Part shown: positions 1-8,585 of the stretch, piece by piece
How the letters are laid out: the number at the start of each line of letters is the position of its first letter
Numbering within the stretch: position 1 is the first letter of the stretch
Assembly (NCBI RefSeq): GCF_900107685.1
Contig: NZ_FNRQ01000016.1
Coordinates: 1-39,157 of the forward strand
Direction of reading: 5' to 3'
Source of the DNA: Paraburkholderia sartisoli
GTDB lineage: Bacteria > Pseudomonadota > Gammaproteobacteria > Burkholderiales > Burkholderiaceae
DNA length: 39,157 nt
The notes under the pieces: model-generated
Seen by the model: only the letters and a program-made list of their open reading frames with translations
What the model was told of the DNA's origin: nothing
Databases searched by the model: none
Made by a program: the position numbers and the translations under genes

Positions 1-1440
1 ATCTCCAACATCCGGCCCGAACCGGATCAAGTTCTCGTCGATATCGTCGATTACGTGCTCAACTACACGATCGACAGCACGCTCGCGCTCGAAACGGCGC
101 GTAACTGCCTGATCGACACGCTCGGCTGCGGACTCGAGGCGCTCACCTACCCGGCCTGCACGAAGCTGATGGGACCGATCGTGCCCGGCACGATCGTCCC
201 GAACGGCGCGAAGGTGCCGGGCACCCAATTCCAGCTCGATCCGGTGCAGGCCGCGTTCAACATCGGCGCGATGATCCGCTGGCTCGACTTCAACGACACG
301 TGGCTCGCCGCCGAATGGGGCCACCCGTCGGACAACCTCGGCGGCATTCTCGCGACCGCCGACTGGCTCTCGCGCAACGCCATCGCCGCCGGCAAAAAGC
401 CGCTGACGATGAAAGACGTGCTCGTCGGCATGATCAAGGCGCACGAAATCCAGGGCTGCATCGCGCTCGAAAACTCGTTCAACAAGGTCGGACTCGATCA
501 CGTGCTGCTCGTGAAGCTGGCTTCGACCGCCGTGGTGGGCCAGTTGATCGGCCTCACGCGCGACGAGCTGATCAACGCGGTGTCGCTCGCGTTCGTCGAC
601 GGCCACTCGCTGCGCACCTACCGTCACGCGCCGAACACGGGCTCGCGCAAGTCGTGGGCCGCGGGCGATGCGACCTCGCGCGCCGTGCGTCTCGCGTTGA
701 TCGCGAAGACCGGCGAGATGGGCTACCCGTCTGTTCTGAGCGCTAAAACATGGGGCTTTTACGACGTGCTCTTCAAGGGCAACGCGTTCCAGTTCCAGCG
801 TCCGTACGGTTCATACGTGATGGAGAACGTGCTCTTCAAGATCTCGTTTCCGGCCGAGTTCCATTCGCAGACCGCCGTGGAAGCCGCGATGACCCTGCAC
901 GAACTGCTTCGTGCAAAGGGCAAAAAAATCGAGGACATCAGGAAGATCACGATCCGCACGCACGAAGCGGCGATCCGCATCATCGACAAAAAGGGGCCGC
1001 TGAACAATCCGGCCGACCGCGATCACTGCATCCAGTACATGATCGCCGTGCCGCTGATTCACGGCCGCCTGACCGCGGCGGATTACGAAGACTCGATCGC
1101 GCAGGACGCGCGCATCGACGCGCTGCGCGACAAGATGGAATGCGTCGAGGACGCGCAGTTCACGAAGGACTATCACGACCCGGAAAAGCGTTCGATCGCG
1201 AACGCGCTGACGGTCGAATTCAGTGACGGCTCCAAGTTCGACGAGGTCGTCGTCGAATATCCGATCGGCCACAAGCGTCGCCGCACCGACGGCATTCCGC
1301 TGCTGGTCGAGAAGTTCAGAACCAACCTCGCCCGACGTTTCCCGGCGAAGCAGCAACAGGCGATTCTCGACGTGTCGCTGGACCAGGCAAGGCTCGAAGC
1401 CATGCCGGTCAATGAATACGTCGATCTGTATGTGATCTGA
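1..1440 (+). CDS. prpD: 2-methylcitrate dehydratase PrpD (5' end cut by window edge)
   Basis: Dehydrates 2-methylcitrate to 2-methyl-cis-aconitate in the cytosolic methylcitrate cycle, which burns propionyl-CoA. The frame is open from base 1 and gives 479 residues to the TGA at 1438-1440. E. coli PrpD is about 483 residues, so only a few N-terminal residues and the start are missing. The sequence follows PrpD closely along its length: LDTLGCGLEAL near the N-terminus, then AAEWGHPSDNLGG, TYRHAPNTGSRKSWAAGDA, ISFPAEFHSQTA, and the C-terminal MPVNEYVDLYVI. A GTG at 55 could be taken for a start, but homology continues upstream of it (ISNIRPEPD). The rest of a prp operon would lie to the left. 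A strong terminator follows directly. Identity is very secure. Confidence 0.97.
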   Translation: MSNIRPEPDQVLVDIVDYVLNYTIDSTLALETARNCLIDTLGCGLEALTYPACTKLMGPIVPGTIVPNGAKVPGTQFQLDPVQAAFNIGAMIRWLDFNDTWLAAEWGHPSDNLGGILATADWLSRNAIAAGKKPLTMKDVLVGMIKAHEIQGCIALENSFNKVGLDHVLLVKLASTAVVGQLIGLTRDELINAVSLAFVDGHSLRTYRHAPNTGSRKSWAAGDATSRAVRLALIAKTGEMGYPSVLSAKTWGFYDVLFKGNAFQFQRPYGSYVMENVLFKISFPAEFHSQTAVEAAMTLHELLRAKGKKIEDIRKITIRTHEAAIRIIDKKGPLNNPADRDHCIQYMIAVPLIHGRLTAADYEDSIAQDARIDALRDKMECVEDAQFTKDYHDPEKRSIANALTVEFSDGSKFDEVVVEYPIGHKRRRTDGIPLLVEKFRTNLARRFPAKQQQAILDVSLDQARLEAMPVNEYVDLYVI

Positions 1441-1471
1441 ACGCGCTGAAACCCGGCAGTCAGACAACGAC

Positions 1472-1510
1472 AGACAGCCCCCGCAAGTCACGTTGCGGGG
1501 GCTGTCTTAT
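1472..1510. terminator. Bidirectional Rho-independent terminator between prpD and the nlpD-like gene
   Basis: A perfect 15-bp stem (1472-1486 pairing with 1493-1507) encloses a 6-base loop and is followed on the + strand by a T-rich run. It lies 32 bases after the prpD stop. It also lies downstream of the convergent lipoprotein gene, so it can end both transcripts. Confidence 0.9.
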
Positions 1511-1539
1511 TTTGCGTTAACGCGTCGGGGCTTGAGCGC

Positions 1540-2394
1540 CTAGCCGCGCCCTTGCGGCAGATACGGTATTGGATCGATCGGCTTGCCGTCGTGACGCAAC
1601 TCGAACAACACCGAGACGCGCGTGTTGTTCTCGTTGCCCATTTCGGCGATCAGCTGTCCCTGATGCACGATGTCGCCCGTTTTGACGAGGAGCTTGCGGT
1701 TGTGCGAGTAAGCCGTCAGAAAGTCCTTGTTGTGCTGGACGATGATGAGGCTGCCGTACTCGTTGAGCCCGGTGCCGGCATACATGACCTTGCCGTCGGC
1801 GGCCGCGCGCACGGGGTCGCCCGCCTTGCCCGCGATCTCGATGCCGCGTGTTTCGCCCGCCTGGAACGGCTCGACGACGACGCCCTGCGCCGGCCACATC
1901 AGCGCCACGGTCTTTGCCGCACGCGTGGTCTGCGCGGCCATCTCGCGTGCAGTCGCGGAATTCGCCGGTGTGCGTGCAGCGACCGGCTTGCCATTCGCGT
2001 CGACAGTCGTGGTGACCGTCTGCTGCGTGACGATGCGCAGCACCTGCCCCTTCTTCACGTGCGCCGAGGCGCTCATCCGGTTCCAGGCCAGCAGGTCCTT
2101 CACGCTGCAATTGTTCTTCTGCGCGATGCGGGCCAGCGTGTCGCCGCGCTTGACCCGGTAATGGACCGTCTTCGTTGTCGTGACGGTGCGGGTGGTGAGC
2201 GCATCGCTCGCGGCCTGCTGCGCCTGCACGGCTGCACCGGATGCCGCCGTGGCCGCCGCCGCGGCCTGCGCGCCCGCGGCCGCGTTATCCGCCGAAGGAT
2301 CCTGCTGCCCGACGTTCGCACAACCGCTGATCGCCACGGCGACCCACAAACCGGCGAGACCCGTTTTTGTCCTGTCGAAGCGACTTCTCAACAT
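1540..2394 (-). CDS. NlpD-like LysM/LytM lipoprotein with degenerate peptidase site
   Basis: A 284-residue envelope protein. The N-terminal signal ends in a lipobox (AISGC, Cys25), so it should be a lipoprotein. An Ala-rich, probably flexible stretch follows. A LysM peptidoglycan-binding domain spans about residues 78-122 (YRVKRGDTLARIAQ), and an M23/LytM domain about 166-280. The usual zinc ligands are largely lost: the HxGxD motif reads TRGIE and the HxH motif reads SVLFE, although YSHN is kept. Known NlpD and EnvC proteins with dead LytM domains activate amidases that split septal peptidoglycan, and that is the likely role here (inference). The ATG at 2394 has an AGGAG six bases upstream. 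Other Burkholderiales carry nlpD next to rpoS, so this is probably a paralogue. Confidence 0.88.
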   Translation of the reverse strand: MLRSRFDRTKTGLAGLWVAVAISGCANVGQQDPSADNAAAGAQAAAAATAASGAAVQAQQAASDALTTRTVTTTKTVHYRVKRGDTLARIAQKNNCSVKDLLAWNRMSASAHVKKGQVLRIVTQQTVTTTVDANGKPVAARTPANSATAREMAAQTTRAAKTVALMWPAQGVVVEPFQAGETRGIEIAGKAGDPVRAAADGKVMYAGTGLNEYGSLIIVQHNKDFLTAYSHNRKLLVKTGDIVHQGQLIAEMGNENNTRVSVLFELRHDGKPIDPIPYLPQGRG

Positions 2395-3206
2395 GTTCGA
2401 CTCCTGCGTCTTTCAGTGGCCACGCTTTTCGCACGTTGCGCAGAAGGCATGCATTCACGTATTGGCGTCTTGTGCGGACAGCACCGTGGAAAACCCACAT
2501 CGTTGAGTCCGCAACCAGCATGGCGCCGGTCCGCGCATGAAGCGGCCTTCTTGTTCTCGCAACAGGGACTGATTCCTCACACGAAAAGGGCCAGATTCAC
2601 GATTAGATTTCACGCAGCATTGTAATGGCCGCTTCACAATCTGCGCGCTGCCCGAACAACTCGATACAAATGCTTACGAACGGAATATTTCGACCGGCTC
2701 AAGCCGGCAACGCCGCAACCTGTGCGCGAAAACCGGGATCCGCCGGACGTGGGGTGCGATCGTGGCCCCGTGACTCGTCCAGCACGGCGCAACCGTTCAG
2801 GTCAGAAACCCGCCCGGATGCTGGCACGACCGCTTCTTTCTTAACGGCAGCATGTTCACGAACTTGAGGAAAAGCGTGAGCACATGCGGCTTTCCGCTGC
2901 GTTGCCAGCGGTGATGCTTCGACCAGGCGCTTCTCGAGAAACGGAATTTCCTGTTTCGTTCAGTCCGTTCCCCGCCCGAATCCAGACGATGAGACTCCGG
3001 GTGATGAAAACGCGAACGGTAGACCTGAATCAGTTCTGGCGAATTTGAGACTTCCATTAGGCCAATTCCTATTGCTGGGGCATCCCGGGCTTCCTACCCT
3101 GCTCAACTTTAGCTACGCGTCCAATCCATTCCGTCCGTCTGACAGGAAACCGGATTGTCCTTCGCGGGGCGAACGATCAGTCCGCTCCCGATGTGCAAGG
3201 CCTTCA
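2395..3206. other. 812-bp intergenic region without a convincing gene
   Basis: This stretch separates the start of the nlpD-like gene from the AraC-type gene, which are divergent, so promoters of both should lie here. Base composition is lower in GC than its neighbours. A minus-strand frame at 2797-3057 (86 codons, an AGGA nine bases before its ATG) could encode a small basic protein. I cannot recognise it, and its third-base GC is below that of the sure genes. I saw no hairpin or repeat of note. Confidence 0.5.
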
Positions 3207-4181
3207 ATGCTCGAGATGACCTACGCAAAATCAAGCTTTTCACCCTCGCCTCCCCAAGATGTCGTCACGACCCTGACGAAGCTGTTATCGAGAACCGTCG
3301 GCATCGTCGTATTCGATGATTTTTCGCTGGCACCGGCCGCGCAGATCGTCGAGATATTCGATCTGGCCAACCGGATTCACGGCGCATCGACGCAAAACGC
3401 ACCGTTCTACCGTCCCATTTTCCTTTCGTCGTCGGGCGAGCACGTTTGCAGTTCCGCGCAAATAGCCGTGCTGGCCCAACCGCTGCCGGAAGGTCAGGCA
3501 TTGCGGTCCATTTTCATTGCCGGAGGCGAAGGCGTCCGCGCGGCTGCACACGACACGCGCCTGAAGGCGTGGCTGCGACGCGCGCATTCCGGGACCGCGA
3601 CGGTATGGCCGATCGGCAACGGCGGCGCGCTGCTGCGCGCAGCGGATTTGCAGGACAAGCATGGCGCGGCCGTGGCTTCGCCCGAGCCGGCCGGCACGTC
3701 CGCGCCGGCCACGATCCCCGCAGCCGTGCGCGTGGCGCTCGACGTGGCCCGCCACGATCTCGGCGAAGCGGTCTCGCAACGTATCTCGGCGCAGCTGCGC
3801 TGGGAGACGCAGCCGAACGCCGCTGTACTTCAGGCAAGCAGCGCGCCGGTCGCGCAGAGAATCCGGATCGCCGCGCGCTGGCTCGCTGAGAACTGCAGCC
3901 GCCGCATCTCCGTCAGGGACGCGGCCGACGTCGCCCACATGAGCGATCGTTCGTTTCTGCGGCATTTCCGCTCGGAAATGGGAATGAAACCTTCCGAGCA
4001 TTTGCGCCGCGTGCGTCTGCAACTGGCTTGCGCGCTCCTCGCGGAAAGCGGACTTCCGGTCGACAAGATTGCACGCCGCTGCGGCCTGCACAGCGGCGAG
4101 TGTTTCGCCCGGACGTTCCGCCAGGCTTTCCATCTTTCTCCCACCGAGTATCGGGACCAGGCACGCGCTTCCCGCGTTTGA
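3207..4181 (+). CDS. AraC-family regulator with DJ-1/PfpI-like N-terminal domain
   Basis: A predicted 324-residue transcription activator. The N-terminal half (about 30-190) resembles the GATase1/DJ-1-PfpI fold of GlxA-type regulators (VGIVVFDDFSLAPAAQIVEIFDLAN). The C-terminal 100 residues are a two-HTH AraC domain: one helix pair at ISVRDAADVAHMSDRSFLRHF, the second at PVDKIARRCGLHSGECFARTF, closing with HLSPTEYR. I chose the ATG at 3207, which gives the usual length and has AAGG upstream. The frame is open back to an ATG at 3045, but that adds a low-complexity Arg/Ser-rich stretch unlike the family. The EPS priming enzyme follows 63 bp downstream on the same strand, so control of EPS genes is plausible but not shown. 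No ligand can be named. Confidence 0.87.
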   Translation: MLEMTYAKSSFSPSPPQDVVTTLTKLLSRTVGIVVFDDFSLAPAAQIVEIFDLANRIHGASTQNAPFYRPIFLSSSGEHVCSSAQIAVLAQPLPEGQALRSIFIAGGEGVRAAAHDTRLKAWLRRAHSGTATVWPIGNGGALLRAADLQDKHGAAVASPEPAGTSAPATIPAAVRVALDVARHDLGEAVSQRISAQLRWETQPNAAVLQASSAPVAQRIRIAARWLAENCSRRISVRDAADVAHMSDRSFLRHFRSEMGMKPSEHLRRVRLQLACALLAESGLPVDKIARRCGLHSGECFARTFRQAFHLSPTEYRDQARASRV

Positions 4182-4244
4182 CCGATCTTCCCTGCGCGCC
4201 GTGTCCCCGCGCGCGCCCTCGTCGACGAGTGGCCAGGACAAATC

Positions 4245-5618
4245 ATGCTTACTGCTGCTTCAAAAATCTCCGACCTTGTTTTGATCGCGAGCGGCGCGGT
4301 CATTGCTCACGCCCTCACCGCCAGCAACATGCCGCACACCTCGTCCGGCATGCTGTTCATCCTCCTCGACGTGGTGCTCGCGTTGCTGATATTGCGGATC
4401 TTCCGCGTGTACCGGCAACGTTTCCCGAGGACGGGCACCGCTGCGATTGTCCCGACGCTCGCGGCATGGCTTGCGACCCAGTCGCTCATGTTTCTGCTTG
4501 TTTGCGCATTTCCCGACGGGCATGGCATGGGCGTCGAATGGCTGGTCGCCTCGACAGTGATCACGGGCATCCTGCTCGTCTTCGGGAAGTACGTGCTCTC
4601 GATCGCACAACGCTGGCTGGGGGCGCATGGATATGGCCAGGTTCCGGTCGCCATCGCGGCGTTTTGCGCCGACAGCCACGGGCTTGTCGAGCAGATCGTC
4701 GCCCGGAAGAATCCGGGAATCTTTATCCCCGAACTGATTCTCGATGCGGGAACCACACGGGACACCGTCGTCGAGGGGTTACCGGTCGTCCACGAGATCG
4801 AGACGTTCGCACAACTGGTACGCGGACATCGCATCGAGGAGGTATGGATCGTCGGCCCCTCTGCGAACCAGGGGGCGGTGGGGCAACTGGTCTCGGCGTT
4901 CCGGCACGACTTCGTCAACATCCGGGTCGTATCGGATATCGGCGGCGAAAATCTGCCGGAGCCCGCGATCGTCGACTATATGGGTTTGCGGGTGCTCAAC
5001 CTGGTGGCGTCTCCGGAGCGCGGACTGGCGCTGCTGCCCAAAGCGGTGTTCGACCGCGTCTTCGCCCTGCTCGCCTTGCTGGCGCTCGCCCCACTCATGG
5101 CGATCATCGCACTCGTCGTGAAAAGCACGTCGCCCGGCCCGGCGATCTTCAGGCAATACCGTAAGGGCGTCGACGGCCGGGTGTTCACCATCTACAAGTT
5201 TCGCACCATGCGGCGGGACGCCGATCGGCCTGGCACCGTCGTCCAGGCGCGCGTGAACGACCCGCGCGTCACGCGGACGGGACGCCTGCTGCGCCGCACG
5301 AGCCTCGACGAACTGCCGCAGTTCTTCAACGTGCTGAAGGGAGACATGTCGGTAGTTGGGCCCCGTCCGCACGCGATCGAACACGACGACTATTACAAGG
5401 ACCTCGTGCAAAACTATATGTACCGGTATCGCGTCAAGCCGGGTATTACCGGCCTCGCGCAGATCAGCGGCTTTCGCGGAGAAACCAGCCAGACGGAGAA
5501 AATGACAGGACGGGTCCGGCTCGACATTCATTACATCCGGCATCGAACCTTCTGGCTCGATCTGAAGATAGTCGCGCTGACGGTTATTCGCGGAATGACA
5601 GGCAGCGGGGCCTACTAG
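4245..5618 (+). CDS. Polyprenyl-phosphate sugar-1-phosphate transferase (EPS priming, WcaJ/BceB type)
   Basis: Transfers a sugar-1-phosphate, usually glucose-1-phosphate from UDP-glucose, onto undecaprenyl phosphate at the inner membrane. This starts EPS repeat-unit synthesis. It has 457 residues: hydrophobic segments over about the first 125, a central Rossmann-like region (about 125-260), and a C-terminal bacterial sugar transferase domain from about 265 (FRQYRKGVDGRVFTIYKFRTM, TRTGRLLRRTSLDELPQFFNVL, MSVVGPRPHA, RYRVKPGITGLAQISG). An AGGA precedes the ATG. The rest of the EPS genes lie more than 9 kb away, past a repeat-bounded insertion. The last two bases of its TAG stop belong to the 22-bp terminal repeat of that block. 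The C-terminus GSGAY looks natural, so the enzyme is probably intact. The sugar is inferred from the family. Confidence 0.93.
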   Translation: MLTAASKISDLVLIASGAVIAHALTASNMPHTSSGMLFILLDVVLALLILRIFRVYRQRFPRTGTAAIVPTLAAWLATQSLMFLLVCAFPDGHGMGVEWLVASTVITGILLVFGKYVLSIAQRWLGAHGYGQVPVAIAAFCADSHGLVEQIVARKNPGIFIPELILDAGTTRDTVVEGLPVVHEIETFAQLVRGHRIEEVWIVGPSANQGAVGQLVSAFRHDFVNIRVVSDIGGENLPEPAIVDYMGLRVLNLVASPERGLALLPKAVFDRVFALLALLALAPLMAIIALVVKSTSPGPAIFRQYRKGVDGRVFTIYKFRTMRRDADRPGTVVQARVNDPRVTRTGRLLRRTSLDELPQFFNVLKGDMSVVGPRPHAIEHDDYYKDLVQNYMYRYRVKPGITGLAQISGFRGETSQTEKMTGRVRLDIHYIRHRTFWLDLKIVALTVIRGMTGSGAY

Positions 5619-5638
5619 GGTCTGTTTACATTTAAAAA
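5617..5638 (+). repeat. Left copy of a 22-bp perfect inverted repeat
   Basis: The sequence starts AGGGTCTGTTTACATTTA and ends in an A-run. Its exact reverse complement lies at 14993-15014. It has the look of an IS or MITE terminus. It begins inside the stop codon of the priming transferase gene, and the similarity stops abruptly at 5638. Confidence 0.85.
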
Positions 5639-5856
5639 CTGGATGTCAGGTAGATAACCCCGCTTGGGCCGATGTACCCGGTGGTGTTCTTCGACGCACC
5701 GCGCGTGAAGATCCACGAGGAGGGCCTGGTGCGCAACAAGGCGACCTACCTGGCGCCGGGCCTGGGATCGCGTGATCCCCTTCCTTGCGTTTCCGCCTGC
5801 GGTACGCAAAGTGATTTACACCACGGATGAAATCGACAAGCCCCTGCTCGGTATTT

Positions 5857-7095
5857 TTATGAAGTTGGCGTTCCCGGCCACAACACGCGTGCCTCGTGTT
5901 TCGTGGGACGCGTCTGCTTCCATCGTGAGAACAGGCGTTGATAGGTGCGCTCGGCCTGCTCGGCAACGGCCCTCTCCTGATCGCGCACGCTCTTCAGGCT
6001 GTAAGCAGCAGCCGAACCTTTGCGCGGGCCATGTTGCGCTGGCATGCCGGACCGTAATTCCAGGGCACGAAGCTTACTCGCAGTCAGCGCCGGGCGGTCC
6101 CATGCGAACGGTTCATTACGCGCAAGCACATACCACACGATGACCGCCAGCTTGCGTGCCGTTGCGACAATGGCGATCTGCTGACCGCGACGATCGCGTA
6201 TGCGCAGGAAGAAAGCGCGCAGAGGGCCGGGCGCCTGTGCTGCGCCCCAGGCGGCCTCGACGAGTAATGCCCGTGCGTACGAACGTCCCCGCTTGGTGAT
6301 GTGACCGTGCCTGGCGGGCGTTGGGCCGGACTGATAGACCGACGGGTTCAGCCCGAAATAGCTCACCAGCTTCTCCGGACTGGCAAACCGCTCAACGGCG
6401 CCGATCGCCGACAACAGGCCGATTGCCACAATGGTATTGACGCCGGTGATGGTCAGCAGCCTGCGCAGCCGCTCGTCGCCAATGCTGGCTTGTGCCAGGG
6501 CCTGGTCGACCTCGTGCAGATCCTCCCCAAGACGGTCCAGTTCCCGCAGGCGTTGCTCGACGCCCAGACGCTCGTCCATCGGCAGCGGTTGAGCACTGAG
6601 CCACACGCGCCCCTTCCTGCCGAACAGGTCAGTAGCGGGGCACCGCTCGATCAGATGCGCAACCAGCACCGCATGCACTTCGTTCTTCAGCCTTGTGCGT
6701 TGCCGCACGAGTTGAGACCGACGCGAGACCTGTCGGCGTAGCGCCAGGGTATTCTCGTCAGGCATCCAGACTTCCGGCAGAAAATGGCTCGCGTACAGCT
6801 GGGCCAGCACCGCCGCATCGATCTTGTCTGTCTTGACGCGTGCTTCGGCGATGAGCCGTACCAGCAGTGGATTCGCAATCGCGACACGTGCGACGTGAGG
6901 GCGTAGCACATTGACGATGGCTGCGGTATTGCCTGTCGCTTCGAGCACTACATGATCAGTACTGCGCAGGCTTGCGGCAAAGCGCTCCAACTCGTCACGT
7001 CTGAGCCCGGTACGACCACCAGCATGCAGCACGCCGTCCTCGAGGTACGCGATCTCGGCCACGGAGCGCGAAACATCCAACCCTACGATTCGCAT
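5857..7095 (-). CDS. IS110-family transposase (DEDD recombinase)
   Basis: A 412-residue DNA recombinase that would mobilise the surrounding element. The N-terminal DEDD (RuvC-like) domain shows Asp7 in GLDVSRS, Glu52 in LEATGN, and Asp90 and Asp93 in KTDKIDA. The C-terminal transposase_20 domain shows LLTITGVNTIVAIGLLS and LVSYFGLNPSVYQSG. The segment ITKRGRSYARALLVEAAW carries a Ser (about 272) where the family has its catalytic serine. Length is typical and the frame is unbroken, so the enzyme may be active. Its start is followed upstream by a long noncoding stretch that could encode the guide (bridge) RNA known for IS110 elements. It sits inside an older IS256 remnant. Confidence 0.93.
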   Translation of the reverse strand: MRIVGLDVSRSVAEIAYLEDGVLHAGGRTGLRRDELERFAASLRSTDHVVLEATGNTAAIVNVLRPHVARVAIANPLLVRLIAEARVKTDKIDAAVLAQLYASHFLPEVWMPDENTLALRRQVSRRSQLVRQRTRLKNEVHAVLVAHLIERCPATDLFGRKGRVWLSAQPLPMDERLGVEQRLRELDRLGEDLHEVDQALAQASIGDERLRRLLTITGVNTIVAIGLLSAIGAVERFASPEKLVSYFGLNPSVYQSGPTPARHGHITKRGRSYARALLVEAAWGAAQAPGPLRAFFLRIRDRRGQQIAIVATARKLAVIVWYVLARNEPFAWDRPALTASKLRALELRSGMPAQHGPRKGSAAAYSLKSVRDQERAVAEQAERTYQRLFSRWKQTRPTKHEARVLWPGTPTS

Positions 7096-7345
7096 AACCG
7101 TTCTCCCATCCAGATGAATGTCGGGAGCCGGTGGGACAGCACGACAACTACGGATTCGCGCTCACAGCGCAACCGGGCGGGTCGCAGGGGCGGCCAACTA
7201 CTAACACGAGCTCGCGGCTCATCGTATAACAACGGCCTGCCCACCCGAAGTGCTCCCCGGTGCCCCTTGTCCCGGATGGTCACACCATACGCCAGAACTG
7301 TGCGGCGCGGGACCGTGAGGCACCGGCTATATCATGCCGGTTACG
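7096..7345 (-). ncRNA. Candidate IS110 bridge-RNA region (position only)
   Basis: A noncoding stretch of about 250 bp between the transposase start and the right edge of the element. In IS110-group elements this region is known to produce a structured RNA that pairs with donor and target DNA. The stretch is rich in short GC repeats that could form stems. I could not fold it or define the RNA ends, so the call rests on position and family knowledge. Confidence 0.4.
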
Positions 7346-7580
7346 AATGCCATTGAAAGCGTGAACGCCCAGCTACGCAAGATTGTCAAGGCACGTGGGC
7401 ACGTCCCGACGGACGAGGCTGCGACCAGACTGCTGTGGCTGGCATTGCGCAATATCACAGCCGACTGGAACCGTGCTGCGCATGACTGGAAAGCCGCGAC
7501 ACATCAACACCTCTGTTTGAAGAAAATCCGGCGTTTCTGTTGCCTGAGCACGGTCTTCCACGGGCACACCACCGACATCG

Positions 7581-8585
7581 TCACCATCTGTATCCGGCGC
7601 CGGCTAAAATCACGTCGGTATCACGGTCGTAACGGGTGACAACGCGGTTCCATTCAAGTCGCGCATCCCAGTGCTCGCTGAAGCGATACGAACCGGCGAT
7701 AGTGACGAGGCCAGAAAACTTGCCCGAACCAGGCCCGGGTGATTCGCTGTTTTCGTTTTCATTGATGGCGTAATAGGCGCCCGCGCCCACCGCGAGCGTC
7801 ACCTTGTCGTTGAGGAATGCACGCGTCGCCCACAACTGGCTCGTGATACCGTCTCGCCGCGCGGTCTTGCTGCTGCCTTCGTGCAGATAGCCTACCGTGA
7901 TATCCATGTACTTCATCAGGCCACGCCGGTATTCGATGGCGCCACCCAATGCAGCAGGCGAGCTTGTCGAATTGACTATGGTTTTGCCAAGGTAGACAGC
8001 AACTTCGTTGTTCGTGACCTTCGATGCGGAACCCGCCGCCCATGCACGCGGCCCTGGGCTGTCCGGCGCATCCAGCTGATAGCCGACACCAAACATGATG
8101 CTCGTCGCATCAGGTCCTCGCTGAACATGCACGCGATTGAGTTGTAACTGCGTGATCCAGCGGCTGGACGCGTAGTACGCGGCACGCACGCTGTAGACCA
8201 CGCCCCAGCCATGTACGTCTGAGTAACTGCCGCCCTGTTCCGCGGTCGTGGTATCGAAATACCGGTATGGGCCGATGCCCGCCTGGAGGATGAACTTCGG
8301 GTTGCCGACGGGCACGCGCGCCCAAAGCTGGACCATCTGTCCGTCACGGTGATGATCAGGAATGTGTCCCTCGTTCAACCAGGTAAAGCTCGCAGCGAAG
8401 TATTGTCCCAGGCCTTCCTGATAGTTGAAGGCCCAGGTGTAAGTGTTGGTATTGCCTGCGCGGGAACCACCTCCAGACAGCGAGAATTCCTGTGCGAATG
8501 CGGGCGATGCCAATAGAGAACACACCACGGCACACGCGCCTAGTCGCACAGCCGGCATGCGCAATTGGACCGGGCGGCTCGTCAT
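7581..8585 (-). CDS. Predicted outer-membrane beta-barrel protein, family unknown
   Basis: 334 residues. A clear signal peptide ends near LLASPAFAQ. The mature part is a run of alternating, aromatic-rich strands typical of a barrel (YTWAFNYQEGLGQYFAASFTWL, split by Gly/Asp turns; VTLAVGAGAYYAINE; WDARLEWNRVVTRY). It ends in an aromatic C-terminal strand, AGAGYRW, the usual BAM recognition end. I see no catalytic motif of PagL or PagP. Its ATG overlaps the stop of the upstream 131-codon gene (ATGA at 8582-8585), so the two are translationally coupled. It lies next to the IS remnant. Function cannot be assigned; a channel or adhesin-like role would be a guess. Confidence 0.75.
   Translation of the reverse strand: MTSRPVQLRMPAVRLGACAVVCSLLASPAFAQEFSLSGGGSRAGNTNTYTWAFNYQEGLGQYFAASFTWLNEGHIPDHHRDGQMVQLWARVPVGNPKFILQAGIGPYRYFDTTTAEQGGSYSDVHGWGVVYSVRAAYYASSRWITQLQLNRVHVQRGPDATSIMFGVGYQLDAPDSPGPRAWAAGSASKVTNNEVAVYLGKTIVNSTSSPAALGGAIEYRRGLMKYMDITVGYLHEGSSKTARRDGITSQLWATRAFLNDKVTLAVGAGAYYAINENENSESPGPGSGKFSGLVTIAGSYRFSEHWDARLEWNRVVTRYDRDTDVILAGAGYRW

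Larger units (their letters stand above)
5826..7345 (-). mobile_element. IS110-family insertion sequence, about 1.52 kb
   Basis: The limits come from where the interrupted IS256 reading frame stops (5825) and resumes (7346). The triplet ACG occurs at both edges (5823-5825 and 7343-7345), so the ends are uncertain by up to three bases. No terminal inverted repeats are apparent, as is usual for IS110-group elements. It contains one transposase gene on the minus strand. About 30 bp of noncoding DNA lies on the 3' side of that gene and about 250 bp on its 5' side. This unequal layout is that of the IS110 subgroup rather than IS1111. Confidence 0.75.
5672..7507 (+). pseudogene. IS256-family (mutator type) transposase remnant, internally deleted and split by an IS110 element
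   Basis: Three pieces of one IS256-type transposase can be read on the + strand. The first, from 5672, carries the catalytic-region motif YPVVFFDAPRVKIHEEGLV and ends at about 5760. After an in-frame deletion of roughly 140 residues, WDRVIPFLAFPPAVRKVIYTT runs to 5825. The third, from 7346, reads NAIESVNAQLRKIVKARG and LLWLALRNITADWNRAA, and ends at about 7507. The two junction points (VIYTT, then NAIES) join exactly as in intact family members, so the DNA between 5826 and 7345 was inserted into an already existing IS256 copy. The N-terminal third and the C-terminus are gone. The gene cannot be functional. Confidence 0.85.

Noticed and set aside
2797..3057. 86-codon minus-strand frame with an AGGA before its ATG
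   Set aside because: No recognisable motif, weak third-base GC bias and no conserved neighbour; frames of this length are common by chance here. Kept only as a note in the intergenic entry.
7581..8585. Barrel protein as lipid A deacylase PagL or palmitoyltransferase PagP
   Set aside because: The length is too great and the catalytic His/Ser patterns of those families are not seen.
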